From: Euryarchaeota archaeon UBA596
GTDB lineage: Archaea; Thermoplasmatota; Poseidoniia; Poseidoniales; Poseidoniaceae
DNA length: 12,287 nucleotides
NCBI GenBank assembly: GCA_002498205.1
Contig: DAGQ01000053.1
Coordinates: 1 to 12,287, forward strand
Direction of reading: 5' to 3'
Both the position numbers and the translations under genes were made by a program. The notes under the pieces were generated by a model that did not search any database, was not told the DNA's origin, and was given only the letters and a program-made list of their open reading frames with translations. This document shows positions 6,301 through 12,287 of the stretch, in pieces; the first letter of the stretch is position 1; every line of letters starts with the position of its first letter.

Positions 6301-7053
6301 TTCATTTAATGATAATGATTCAATCAAATCATTTTGTTCTAACCAGCAATAGGTTTCATCAATAGATATTGTATTATTCACAGATTTCATTGCCTGATTT
6401 ACAATTTCTTTTGAAATTGGTCTTAATGTCTGAATTTCTAAGTGTCTAATGTTTTCTTTTGAATTCTTAATAATTTTCTTAACAAATAAAGAATGTTTAC
6501 CATGTGAAATAATCAAAATTTTTGCTTTGTCCCTTGGGCCTTTATTATTTCCATAATCTATTCTTTTGAAACTCAATGCTGGATGATTTGGATATATTTT
6601 ATCTGGTTTCCAAGATTGCTCACGAATAATAAACTTTGGAGGGAAAGGAATATGTTCTGGTTTAAAATTTAATTTTTCATTAAGACATTCCCTTGAGATT
6701 ATTAAATAAATTGGTAGAGAGAATCGTTGTGCAATTGTATGTGATATTGAAAGTAGTCTTGCACAATCTTCTCCTGATGATGCTTCTAAAATTATTTCAC
6801 CTGGATGTTCCATTGAAATTTCTTGATTCATAATTATTACTTTTGGAGCTTTTTCATTAGAATGAAATTTATTATTGGTAAAAATAAGTTTGACTTTTTG
6901 AGCCGGATTTATTATTTCTTGATCAGTTGAGATTTTTTCAATCTCGGGTATTATATTTTCCCAATATTTTCTTGCTTCAGTATCGGAAAATTCTATTGAA
7001 GAGAAAATAAATTTGGATAGAGCATAAGAAAGTGCATCTTTACCTTTTGCCAT
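6280..7053 (-). CDS. 2-oxoacid/indolepyruvate oxidoreductase alpha-subunit-like protein, short
   Basis: The 257-residue product resembles parts of the alpha subunit of indolepyruvate or pyruvate:ferredoxin oxidoreductases. HPGEIILEASSGEDCARLL (83-101) followed by FSLPIYLIISREC (111-123) matches the end of the PYR domain, where a residue pair like E-A-x-D and a L-P-V-x-x-R strand are usual. KILIISHGKHSLF (178-190) and LEIQTLRPISKEIV (205-218), then TISIDET (228-234), match the transketolase-C-like domain II. A full IorA has about 600 residues with a C-terminal TPP domain; none is here, and no ferredoxin motif or beta subunit is adjacent. It may therefore be a stand-alone, non-catalytic or recruited relative. 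The Pro/Glu pattern is only suggestive, so the family call is tentative. The gene is convergent with the PRC-barrel gene and divergent from the tRNA. Confidence 0.6.
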   Translation of the reverse strand: MAKGKDALSYALSKFIFSSIEFSDTEARKYWENIIPEIEKISTDQEIINPAQKVKLIFTNNKFHSNEKAPKVIIMNQEISMEHPGEIILEASSGEDCARLLSISHTIAQRFSLPIYLIISRECLNEKLNFKPEHIPFPPKFIIREQSWKPDKIYPNHPALSFKRIDYGNNKGPRDKAKILIISHGKHSLFVKKIIKNSKENIRHLEIQTLRPISKEIVNQAMKSVNNTISIDETYCWLEQNDLIESLSLNELIDLIN

Positions 7054-7135
7054 TAGTCCATGAGCAATAGAGGCACTTCTTAGAATTATTCTACCGTCAT
7101 CGTTATGAAATGTTCCTGATTGGACAAACTGCCTT

Positions 7136-7210
7136 GGGCGGGTAGCTTAGCTTGGCTGGAGCACCCGGCTGATAACCGGGAGGCCGCAGGTTCAAATCCT
7201 GCCTCGCCCA
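7136..7210 (+). tRNA. tRNA-Ile (anticodon GAU)
   Basis: The 75-base sequence folds as a complete cloverleaf. The acceptor stem GGGCGGG pairs with CTCGCCC with one G-U pair and discriminator A. The D arm is GCTTAGCTTGGCTGGAGC. The anticodon stem CCCGG/CCGGG carries loop CTGATAA with anticodon GAT. The variable loop is AGGCC, and the T arm is GCAGG-TTCAAAT-CCTGC. There is no intron and no encoded CCA. It stands out as GC-rich in AT-rich surroundings, as expected for a structural RNA. A T-run follows at 7246. Confidence 0.97.
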
Positions 7211-7245
7211 TTCTAATTAGTCCAAGGATTAGATTAATTATGAAA

Positions 7246-7251
7246 TTTTTT
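7246..7251 (+). terminator. T-tract, possible terminator after the tRNA
   Basis: Six consecutive T residues lie 36 bases after the tRNA and before the PRPP synthetase promoter region. Oligo-T ends transcription in archaea. The evidence is only the tract itself. Confidence 0.35.
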
Positions 7252-7291
7252 AGTAAATAAATCCAAGTGTGGGATACTTGTCCGAGGGTCT

Positions 7292-7296
7292 GAGGG
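7292..7296 (+). promoter_or_regulatory. Shine-Dalgarno site supporting the TTG start of prs
   Basis: GAGGG is placed seven bases before TTG at 7304. The next in-frame codon is also TTG (7307), at a longer spacing. No ATG fits the conserved N-terminus. Confidence 0.5.
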
Positions 7297-7303
7297 AATC
7301 AAT

Positions 7304-8233
7304 TTGTTGGTAGTTTCAGGGAGTAGTTGTAAGCATATCGCAGAAGACATGGCTCAAATTTTAGGCTGTGAACATCATTCATTGGAAGCCAGGCGCTTTC
7401 CAGATACGGAAGGATATTTTAGAGTTCCAGAAAAGAGTATAGAAAAAATTCGTTCTTCTCCCGTAATCTTAGTTTCAAATACATTTCCAGATAGTTGTAT
7501 TATTGAAACCATTTTGTTATTAGAAGCGATAAATGATGTAAGGGAAGGTAAACTTGAAGATATTAGAGGTAAAGGTATTGATTGTGAACCTACAGGACCT
7601 GGGATTTTTTTAGCAATACCATATTTTGGTTATTCTAGACAAGATAAAAGATTTAATCAGGGAGAAGCAGTATCTGCAAGAGCAATTGGAATGTTATTAT
7701 CTTCAAAGTGTGATGGGATTACAGTTCTAGATTTACATGCACCTGAAGTTTTAGAAAATTTACCTGTACAGGTTTCTTTTGCATCATCAATGTCCGAAAT
7801 AGCATTTTATCTTCAATCTGAAATTAATCCTGATTTTATTCTTTCACCAGATAAAGGTGCAATAGAAAGAGCAAGTTTTGTTGCAGAAACTATTGGATGT
7901 AAATTTTCATATTTAGAAAAAACAAGAATTGATGCTCATACAATTGTCCACAAAGCAAAAGATTTGGATGTTAAAAATGCAATTGTAACTATTGTAGATG
8001 ATATGATTTCAACGGGTGGTACTATTTGTAGAGCGAGTGAAGCGTTAAGAGATCAAGGTGCAAAAGCTGTATATGCGGCTTGCTCTCATGGATTGTTTAC
8101 TGGTGGAGCAATTTCAAAGTTAGATAAATTCGTTGATGGTATAATTGCTTCCGATTCTTTAAAAAATCCACGTTCTGTAGTATCTTCTGCCTCTGCTTTA
8201 TGTAGGGGAATTGCTAAATTAATGGAAAATTGA
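7304..8233 (+). CDS. prs: Ribose-phosphate pyrophosphokinase (PRPP synthetase)
   Basis: The 309-residue enzyme makes PRPP from ribose 5-phosphate and ATP, feeding purine, pyrimidine, histidine and tryptophan synthesis in the cytoplasm. Length is standard. Motifs in order are RRFPDTEGYFR (30-40), SRQDKRFNQGE (111-121), the VLDLHAPEVL signature (141-150), SPDKGAIERA (181-190), the flexible-loop lysine and arginine in EKTR (205-208; K206, R208) and the PRPP/ribose-phosphate loop VDDMISTGGT (231-240). The start is TTG at 7304, placed by homology, since the protein begins directly with the first beta strand LVVSGSS, and by the GAGGG upstream. It lies between tRNA-Ile and the ribosomal protein operon, 70 bases before the eL8 GTG, and could be co-transcribed with the latter, although that operon has its own TATA-like box. 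Confidence 0.96.
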   Translation: MLVVSGSSCKHIAEDMAQILGCEHHSLEARRFPDTEGYFRVPEKSIEKIRSSPVILVSNTFPDSCIIETILLLEAINDVREGKLEDIRGKGIDCEPTGPGIFLAIPYFGYSRQDKRFNQGEAVSARAIGMLLSSKCDGITVLDLHAPEVLENLPVQVSFASSMSEIAFYLQSEINPDFILSPDKGAIERASFVAETIGCKFSYLEKTRIDAHTIVHKAKDLDVKNAIVTIVDDMISTGGTICRASEALRDQGAKAVYAACSHGLFTGGAISKLDKFVDGIIASDSLKNPRSVVSSASALCRGIAKLMEN

Positions 8234-8255
8234 AGAAAGACTTTCCTGCGTTGGG

Positions 8256-8261
8256 TTTATA
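8256..8261 (+). promoter_or_regulatory. TATA box of the ribosomal protein/ndk/infB operon
   Basis: TTTATA is flanked by GGG and CCC. Transcription would start about 26 bases downstream, near 8282-8286. That is after the ATG at 8268 and before GAGG at 8289, so it argues for the GTG start of eL8. Confidence 0.5.
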
Positions 8262-8288
8262 CCCATCATGTCGTGGCGCAAGTGCCAA

Positions 8289-8293
8289 GAGGT
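8289..8293 (+). promoter_or_regulatory. Shine-Dalgarno site deciding the eL8 start
   Basis: GAGGT sits ten bases before GTG at 8304 and only one base before GTG at 8295. The former is the more workable spacing. Confidence 0.45.
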
Positions 8294-8303
8294 TGTGAAT
8301 CCA

Positions 8304-8675
8304 GTGACTGTGCATGTAAGATTTGAAACACCAGAAGATTTAGAAGACGCAATATTTGATTTAGTATCAAGTTGCAAAGAAGGAGCCATTTGTAGAGGTA
8401 GTAACGAAGTTACTAAAGCTGCAGAAAGAGGCGTAGCTAAGTTAATAGTTATGGCTGAAGATGTAAATCCTCCCGAATTGTTAGCCCATATACCAATGAT
8501 ATGTGAAGAAAAACAAATACCATTTGGGTATGTTAGACACCAAGAATATTTGGGCAAAGAATCAGGTTTGCCCGAGGGTGTTAAAACAGCATCCATTGCT
8601 TTGTTAGAAATACCAAAAAGTAATCAAGATAAATATGATACTGTAATTGGTAAGATAAAAGAAGCAAATAAATGA
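8304..8675 (+). CDS. rpl7ae: Ribosomal protein eL8 (L7Ae), K-turn binding protein
   Basis: L7Ae binds kink-turns. In archaea it is part of the 50S subunit, box C/D and H/ACA guide RNPs and RNase P. The sequence shows the N-terminal VRFETPEDL, the RNA-contacting RGSNEVTKAAERG (31-43) and KLIVMAEDVNPPELLAHIPMIC (47-68, given here by its ends K47 and C68), then IPFGYVRHQEYLG. With GTG at 8304 the protein has 123 residues, the usual size. A longer frame from ATG 8268 adds MSWRKCQEVVNP, which has no counterpart in the family and would lie upstream of the predicted transcription start. GTG 8295 is a second choice. It is first in the conserved archaeal order eL8-eS28-eL24-Ndk-aIF5B. The stop overlaps the Shine-Dalgarno site of eS28. 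Confidence 0.96.
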   Translation: MTVHVRFETPEDLEDAIFDLVSSCKEGAICRGSNEVTKAAERGVAKLIVMAEDVNPPELLAHIPMICEEKQIPFGYVRHQEYLGKESGLPEGVKTASIALLEIPKSNQDKYDTVIGKIKEANK

Positions 8676-8679
8676 GGTG
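8674..8679 (+). promoter_or_regulatory. Shine-Dalgarno site of eS28 overlapping the eL8 stop
   Basis: GAGGTG shares two bases with the TGA stop of eL8 and lies six bases before the GTG start of eS28. It is a near-perfect match to the archaeal 16S tail and implies coupled translation. Confidence 0.7.
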
Positions 8680-8685
8680 TAATTT

Positions 8686-8907
8686 GTGAGTGAAGAATTG
8701 GGTTGGCCAGCAGAAGTTGTTGAAATCGTAGCTAGAACAGGTATGACAGGTGAAGCAACCCAAGTTAAAGTAAGAGTTAATGATGCACCAAATCCTAGAG
8801 ATGTTGGTAGAATTATTACTCGGAACGTAGTTGGAGCGATTAGAATTGGTGATATTCTAATGTTAAGAGATACAGGACGTGAAGCAAGAAAGTTAGGAGG
8901 GCGTTAA
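8686..8907 (+). CDS. rps28e: Ribosomal protein eS28
   Basis: The 73-residue small-subunit protein has an S1-like OB fold near the mRNA exit/decoding region. TQVKVRVNDAP (25-35) is followed by the family signature RNVVGAIRIGDILML (46-60) and a C-terminal REARKL (65-70). Most homologues read RNVKGPVREGDIL, so G-A-I-R here is a mild variant. The start is GTG with an excellent GAGGTG six bases upstream. It lies between eL8 and eL24 in the same operon; eL24 begins one base after its stop. Confidence 0.96.
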   Translation: MSEELGWPAEVVEIVARTGMTGEATQVKVRVNDAPNPRDVGRIITRNVVGAIRIGDILMLRDTGREARKLGGR

Positions 8908-8908
8908 G

Positions 8909-9100
8909 TTGCCTGAACGTCGTATATGTAATTTTTCAGGAGAAGAAATTGAACCTGGGACAGGTTTGATGTATGTTAAAAGGGATGGAACTGTACTTTG
9001 GTTTAAAAGTTCTAAAGCTAGAAAAAACATGGTAAATTTGAACAGAAATCCTAGAAGGGTTAAATGGACACGTCATTATGTTAAAGGCGGAATTAAATAG
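8909..9100 (+). CDS. rpl24e: Ribosomal protein eL24 with most zinc cysteines lost
   Basis: The 63-residue large-subunit protein keeps the family pattern RRICNFSGEEIEPGTGLMYV (4-23), DGTVLWFKSSKARKN (26-40) and RNPRRVKWTRHY (46-57). Archaeal eL24 is normally a zinc ribbon with C-x2-C and C-x3-C. Here only C7 remains: the second position is S10, the third K33 and the fourth A37. The domain must fold without zinc or with another stabiliser, as in some eukaryotic eL24 and other C-minus ribosomal proteins. The start is TTG at 8909, one base after the eS28 stop, with GGAGGG a few bases upstream inside the eS28 gene. The ndk gene follows after 24 bases. Confidence 0.94.
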   Translation: MPERRICNFSGEEIEPGTGLMYVKRDGTVLWFKSSKARKNMVNLNRNPRRVKWTRHYVKGGIK

Positions 9101-9124
9101 AAATTTTATTTTTGAAGTGAGATC

Positions 9125-9577
9125 ATGGAGACAACATTTGTTATGATTAAGCCCGACGGAGTTCAAAGAGGATTAGTTGGAAATATTATTTCTCGTTTTG
9201 AAAAAAAGGGATTAAGGTTAGTAGGGCTTAGAAGTTTTACTCCTTCTAAGGAATTGGCCTCAAAACATTATGAAGTTCACAAAGAGAGACCTTTTTATCC
9301 CGGATTAATAAATTTTGTAACATCATCACCGGTAGTTGCAATGGCTTGGTCAGGTAAAGATGCGATTTCAGTTGCAAGAAATATCATAGGCCCTACAAAT
9401 GGAAGAGAAGCAGCACCAGGAACTATTAGAGGGGATTTAGGAATGGATATTGGATACAATTTAGTTCATGGTAGTGATGGTTCAGATACTGCAGAATTTG
9501 AATTAGGTTTATGGTTTCCAGATGGAATTAATGAATGGACCCCCCATCGTGAGCGATGGGTTTACGAAAGTAGATGA
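9125..9577 (+). CDS. ndk: Nucleoside diphosphate kinase
   Basis: Ndk transfers the gamma phosphate of ATP to other NDPs through a phosphohistidine. The 150-residue protein is full length. It shows FVMIKPDGVQRG (5-16), the K-x-H-Y-E helix at 43-50, RPFYPGLINF (55-64), GPTNGREAAPGTIRGD (89-104) and the catalytic NLVHGSDG (112-119) with active-site H115, followed by the SDTAE signature. The start is ATG, with a weak GAAGTGAG ahead of it. It is the fourth gene of the archaeal eL8-eS28-eL24-Ndk-aIF5B operon, where it presumably supports GTP supply for translation. Its last codons form a perfect hairpin (9543-9560), described separately. Confidence 0.98.
   Translation: METTFVMIKPDGVQRGLVGNIISRFEKKGLRLVGLRSFTPSKELASKHYEVHKERPFYPGLINFVTSSPVVAMAWSGKDAISVARNIIGPTNGREAAPGTIRGDLGMDIGYNLVHGSDGSDTAEFELGLWFPDGINEWTPHRERWVYESR
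9543..9560 (+). promoter_or_regulatory. GC-rich hairpin at the 3' end of ndk
   Basis: CCCATCG, loop TGAG, CGATGGG forms a perfect seven-base-pair stem within the last codons of ndk, followed by TTT. In a genome this AT-rich it is conspicuous. It could attenuate or process the ndk-infB message, but a coding coincidence is possible. Confidence 0.4.
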
Positions 9578-9580
9578 TGG

Positions 9581-9596
9581 CCCCTTAGATTGGGGG
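9581..9596 (+). promoter_or_regulatory. CCCC/GGGGG pairing that may mask the infB ribosome site
   Basis: CCCC at 9581-9584 can pair with GGGG in the GGGGG run at 9592-9596 across a seven-base loop. The G-run is the likely Shine-Dalgarno site eight bases before TTG at 9605. The stem is short, so its stability is uncertain. Confidence 0.35.
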
Positions 9597-9604
9597 AATC
9601 GGTC

Positions 9605-11524
9605 TTGGCTAGCGACAATCATGTAAAACAAAGGCAACCTATAGTTGCCGTATTGGGACATGTAGATCATGGGAAAACTAGTATTTTAGATCATATTCGT
9701 TCATTAGGAATAGATTCTCAATCATCTGTAATGGCTAGAGAAGCAGGAGGAATTACTCAACATATTGGTGCAACAGAGATACCTTCTGACCTTCTTAATG
9801 ATGTATGTGGAAATCTACTCGGTGGCAAAAAATTCGACTCACCTGGTTTATTATTTATTGATACACCTGGGCATCACTCATTTACCGCTTTAAGAAGTAG
9901 AGGAGGTGCTTTAGCAGATATTGCTATTTTAGTCGTTGACATTATGGAAGGATGTCAGCCACAAACATTAGAGTCTATTCGTATTTTGAAACAACAAAAA
10001 ACACCTTTCGTTTTAGCATTAAATAAAGTAGATAGAATACATGGTTGGGAATGTAAATTTAATAGAAGTACAGCTCAATCATTAAAAAGTCAATCTAAAG
10101 AAGCACTTGGATTATTTGAAAAAGGGTTCTGGGAACTTGTTGGAAAATTTTCAGAACATGGATTTAATGTCGATTTATATTCAAAAATAAGTGATTTTAC
10201 CGACACTATAGCAGCAGTTCCTTGTTCAGCCAAAGAAGGAGAAGGAATTCAAGATTTATTGGCAATAACAGTAGGGTTAGCAGAACGATTCCTTATTGAT
10301 AGACTAAAAGATGTTGCAGGAGATGCTGAAGGTACTATTATTGAATTAAAAGATGAACAAGGATTAGGGAAAACATTAGATTTAATATTATATAAGGGCC
10401 AATTATCAAGAGGGGATGAAATATTATTAGTTTCTCAAGAAGGACCCTTTTGGTCTCACATAAAAGGTATGTTCTCTCCAAGAGGTATGAGTGAAATGCG
10501 TGATGCTGGTGACAGATGGGATTCAGTAGAGCGCGTAAGTGCAGCAGGGGGAATTAAGATTAATGGCCCAAATTTTGATAGGGTGCTTGTAGGAACAACA
10601 TTACGAGTGTTCCCTAAAAATCAAGCTTTAAAACTTCAAAAAGTACAAAAATTAACTTCTGACATTGCTAGGGCTAATGCAGATGGTAAAATGGAAAGAG
10701 TATCCGAGATTAAAAATCAAAGATCTATTGTTTTAGAAGATATATCTTCTGAAGCGTTTTCCAGATTCAAATCTGCAAAAAGCGAATCAAAAATTTCAGT
10801 ACAATTAGAAGAAGAAGGAGTTGTAATTAAATCAGATACATTAGGTGGTTTAGAGGCTTTAGCATTTGAATTAGAGAAAATTGGAATTCCGATACGTTCA
10901 GCAACTATAGGAGAGGTTAAGAAAAAAGATATCAGAGCAGCAGAAGTATCTTCAAACCCATTATATTGTACAATTTTATCATTTAATACAAATGTCAGTA
11001 AAGAAGCTAGTGAAGCATTAGAACAAAATAAAGAAGTTAAGTTAATCTCAGGTCAAGTAATTTATCATATTTTAGAAAAATTTGAAGAATGGTTGGAGTT
11101 AAGAAAAAGAGAATTAGCAGAGTCAAAAAGGGAAAATTTAGTTCATCCTGGGAAAATTAAGTTATTAAAAGATCATGTATTTAGGAGAAATAACCCTGCA
11201 GTAGTTGGAATAAAAGTTCTTGGTGGAAGAATTCAAGTAGGCCAATATTTATTGAAACTAGATGGTAAAAGAGTAGGTCAAATTCGTTCGATTAGAACTG
11301 GTGAAGAAACTTTGAAAGTAGCAGAAAATGGAGAGGAAGTTGCTTTAGCAATTAAAGGTGCAACCATAGGTAGACAAATCGACGAAGAAGATATGCTTTT
11401 GGTGGACATTCCAAGTGCTCATGCTTCTAAATTGCAACAAATGGATTTAAGCTCTTCAGAAAATGAAATATTACAGGAATTAATTGAAATACACAGAATT
11501 AAGGACCATTTTTGGGGCAGATAA
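9605..11524 (+). CDS. infB: Translation initiation factor aIF5B (IF-2 like GTPase)
   Basis: aIF5B promotes ribosomal subunit joining using GTP. Counted from TTG 9605 the protein has 639 residues, typical of archaeal aIF5B and lacking the long bacterial/eukaryotic N-terminal extension. The G domain shows GHVDHGKT (18-25, G1), DTPGHHSFT (86-94, G3), NKVD (140-143, G4) and PCSAKEGEG (G5). Domain II, the alpha/beta domain III (GVVIKSDTLGGLEAL) and C-terminal domain IV (NPAVVGIKVLGGRIQVG) follow. GGGGGAA eight bases upstream favours TTG at 9605; the frame is open further, to TTG 9590, which has no ribosome site. The gene is last in the operon, 27 bases after ndk. T-rich DNA follows its stop. Confidence 0.97.
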   Translation: MASDNHVKQRQPIVAVLGHVDHGKTSILDHIRSLGIDSQSSVMAREAGGITQHIGATEIPSDLLNDVCGNLLGGKKFDSPGLLFIDTPGHHSFTALRSRGGALADIAILVVDIMEGCQPQTLESIRILKQQKTPFVLALNKVDRIHGWECKFNRSTAQSLKSQSKEALGLFEKGFWELVGKFSEHGFNVDLYSKISDFTDTIAAVPCSAKEGEGIQDLLAITVGLAERFLIDRLKDVAGDAEGTIIELKDEQGLGKTLDLILYKGQLSRGDEILLVSQEGPFWSHIKGMFSPRGMSEMRDAGDRWDSVERVSAAGGIKINGPNFDRVLVGTTLRVFPKNQALKLQKVQKLTSDIARANADGKMERVSEIKNQRSIVLEDISSEAFSRFKSAKSESKISVQLEEEGVVIKSDTLGGLEALAFELEKIGIPIRSATIGEVKKKDIRAAEVSSNPLYCTILSFNTNVSKEASEALEQNKEVKLISGQVIYHILEKFEEWLELRKRELAESKRENLVHPGKIKLLKDHVFRRNNPAVVGIKVLGGRIQVGQYLLKLDGKRVGQIRSIRTGEETLKVAENGEEVALAIKGATIGRQIDEEDMLLVDIPSAHASKLQQMDLSSSENEILQELIEIHRIKDHFWGR

Positions 11525-11546
11525 TTATTTTTCTTCTAATTTTTTA
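11525..11546 (+). terminator. T-rich terminator after infB
   Basis: Runs of five and six T residues (at 11528-11532 and 11540-11545) follow the infB stop within twenty bases, in front of a separate TATA-like box. This fits archaeal oligo-T termination of the ribosomal protein operon. Confidence 0.5.
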
Positions 11547-11573
11547 TTGATGTATTGATACCGAAGGTTGAAG

Positions 11574-11579
11574 TATAAA
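11574..11579 (+). promoter_or_regulatory. TATA box upstream of the MoxR gene
   Basis: TATAAA would place transcription start near 11600-11606, only a few bases before an ATG at 11610. That ATG is in a different frame from the MoxR domain; see the finding on this gene. Confidence 0.55.
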
Positions 11580-11662
11580 CATCTTAGCACCATGCTTAGG
11601 TTAGTAACATGAATGCAGGTTATAGTGCATCCGCGGCAGGTGGTGATGCCCGGTCTAGAGAA

Positions 11663-12287
11663 TTGATTAACACCGTGAGTAATATCTCAAATCAGTTGAT
11701 GAATGAAGTAGGAAAAGTTATTATTGGTAAACAAGAAAATTTGCGAAGAGTAACTGTAGGAATTTTATCCAACGGTAATATGTTGTTGGAAGATTTCCCT
11801 GGATTAGGGAAAACTATGCTTTCAAATACATTTGCAAAGGCACTTGGATGTAAGTTTAAACGTGTACAATTTACTCCAGATTTATTACCTTCAGATATTA
11901 TGGGTACTTACATGTATGATCAAAAATCAGGAGAATTTAAATTAAGAGCAGGGCCATTATTTACTAATATTTTATTAGCAGATGAGATAAATCGTGCACC
12001 ACCTAAAACACAAGCAGCATTGCTTGAAGCAATGGAGGAAAAACAAGTAACAATTGAGGGTATAACTCATAAATTACCAGCACCTTTCGTAGTATTAGCA
12101 ACTCAGAACCCAATTGAACAAGAAGGAACTTATCCTCTGCCCGAGGCTCAAATGGACAGATTCTTGATGAAAATGAGTATGGGTTACCCTGAACGTGCAG
12201 AAGAAAAAGCAATTTTAGCCCGTAGAAAAATTAGAGGGAAAGATGATCATGATGTTGAACAAGTTACTTCTCCAAAGAAAGTTGTAG
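11663..12287 (+). CDS. MoxR-family AAA+ ATPase, 3' end outside window
   Basis: The frame runs open to the window edge (208 residues from TTG 11663), so the gene is incomplete. It is a MoxR-type AAA+ ATPase: EVGKVIIGKQENLRR, Walker A FPGLGKT (45-51), Walker B LADEINRAPPKTQAALLEAM (105-124), sensor 1 ATQNPIEQEGTYPLPEAQ (146-163) and DRF (165-167). MoxR proteins act as chaperone-like remodellers, usually with von Willebrand A-domain and DUF58 partners encoded next door; those would lie beyond the window. In this frame a TAG at 11624-11626 limits the start, leaving TTG 11663, GTG 11675 or ATG 11699, none with a good ribosome site. A well-placed ATG at 11610 is one frame off. Function is sure; the N-terminus is not. 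Confidence 0.9.
   Translation, partial: MINTVSNISNQLMNEVGKVIIGKQENLRRVTVGILSNGNMLLEDFPGLGKTMLSNTFAKALGCKFKRVQFTPDLLPSDIMGTYMYDQKSGEFKLRAGPLFTNILLADEINRAPPKTQAALLEAMEEKQVTIEGITHKLPAPFVVLATQNPIEQEGTYPLPEAQMDRFLMKMSMGYPERAEEKAILARRKIRGKDDHDVEQVTSPKKVV

Noticed and set aside
8219..8596. Minus-strand open frame opposite eL8
   Set aside because: It mirrors a ribosomal protein gene and would cross the operon promoter.
12003..12212. Minus-strand open frame at the right end
   Set aside because: It is antisense to the Walker B and sensor 1 region of the MoxR ATPase.
1..12287. Mobile element, toxin-antitoxin or defence island
   Set aside because: I saw no transposase, integrase, nuclease or toxin motifs and no terminal inverted repeats; the tRNA is not followed by an integrase or a duplicated tRNA end.

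Overview
The window is archaeal, and most likely comes from an AT-rich planktonic euryarchaeon of the Marine Group II/III (Poseidoniales-like) type. The archaeal assignment rests on the block eL8(L7Ae)-eS28-eL24-Ndk-aIF5B, on TATA-box-like promoters, on GAGGTG-type Shine-Dalgarno sites and on frequent GTG/TTG starts in the translation genes. The lineage within archaea is my inference from AT-richness and gene style; I could not run a search.

Layout. 1-202: 3' end of a membrane protein, probably DUF4396. 237-1319 (+): a Rieske non-heme iron oxygenase. 3718-1306 (-): an apparent three-gene operon of an SRPBCC+SDR (TIGR01777/YfcH-type) fusion, an unrecognised 237-aa protein and a small membrane protein with a HIHHW motif. 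5311-3788 (-): a class III PLP aminotransferase. 5312-5675: a very AT-rich divergent promoter region with repeated TTTCAATTGAAA-like palindromes. 5676-6278 (+): a probable double PRC-barrel protein. 7053-6280 (-): a short protein resembling part of a 2-oxoacid/indolepyruvate oxidoreductase alpha subunit. 7136-7210 (+): tRNA-Ile(GAU). 7304-8233 (+): PRPP synthetase. 8304-11524 (+): the ribosomal protein/Ndk/aIF5B operon. About 11663 to the end (+): a MoxR AAA+ ATPase cut by the window edge, whose N-terminus is ambiguous.

How the genes relate. The right half is core housekeeping: PRPP for nucleotide synthesis, then ribosome assembly, NTP balancing and initiation factor in one transcription unit. 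The left half is accessory metabolism. The Rieske oxygenase has no reductase or ferredoxin next to it, and the unknown gene and membrane gene travel behind the SDR fusion; no pathway can be assigned from sequence alone.

The most notable points are the loss of three of four zinc cysteines in eL24, the palindrome cluster at 5387-5604, GC-rich hairpins at the ndk/infB junction, the MoxR start or frameshift problem, and the two unrecognised genes of the minus-strand operon. I saw no clear mobile element, CRISPR array or defence system.
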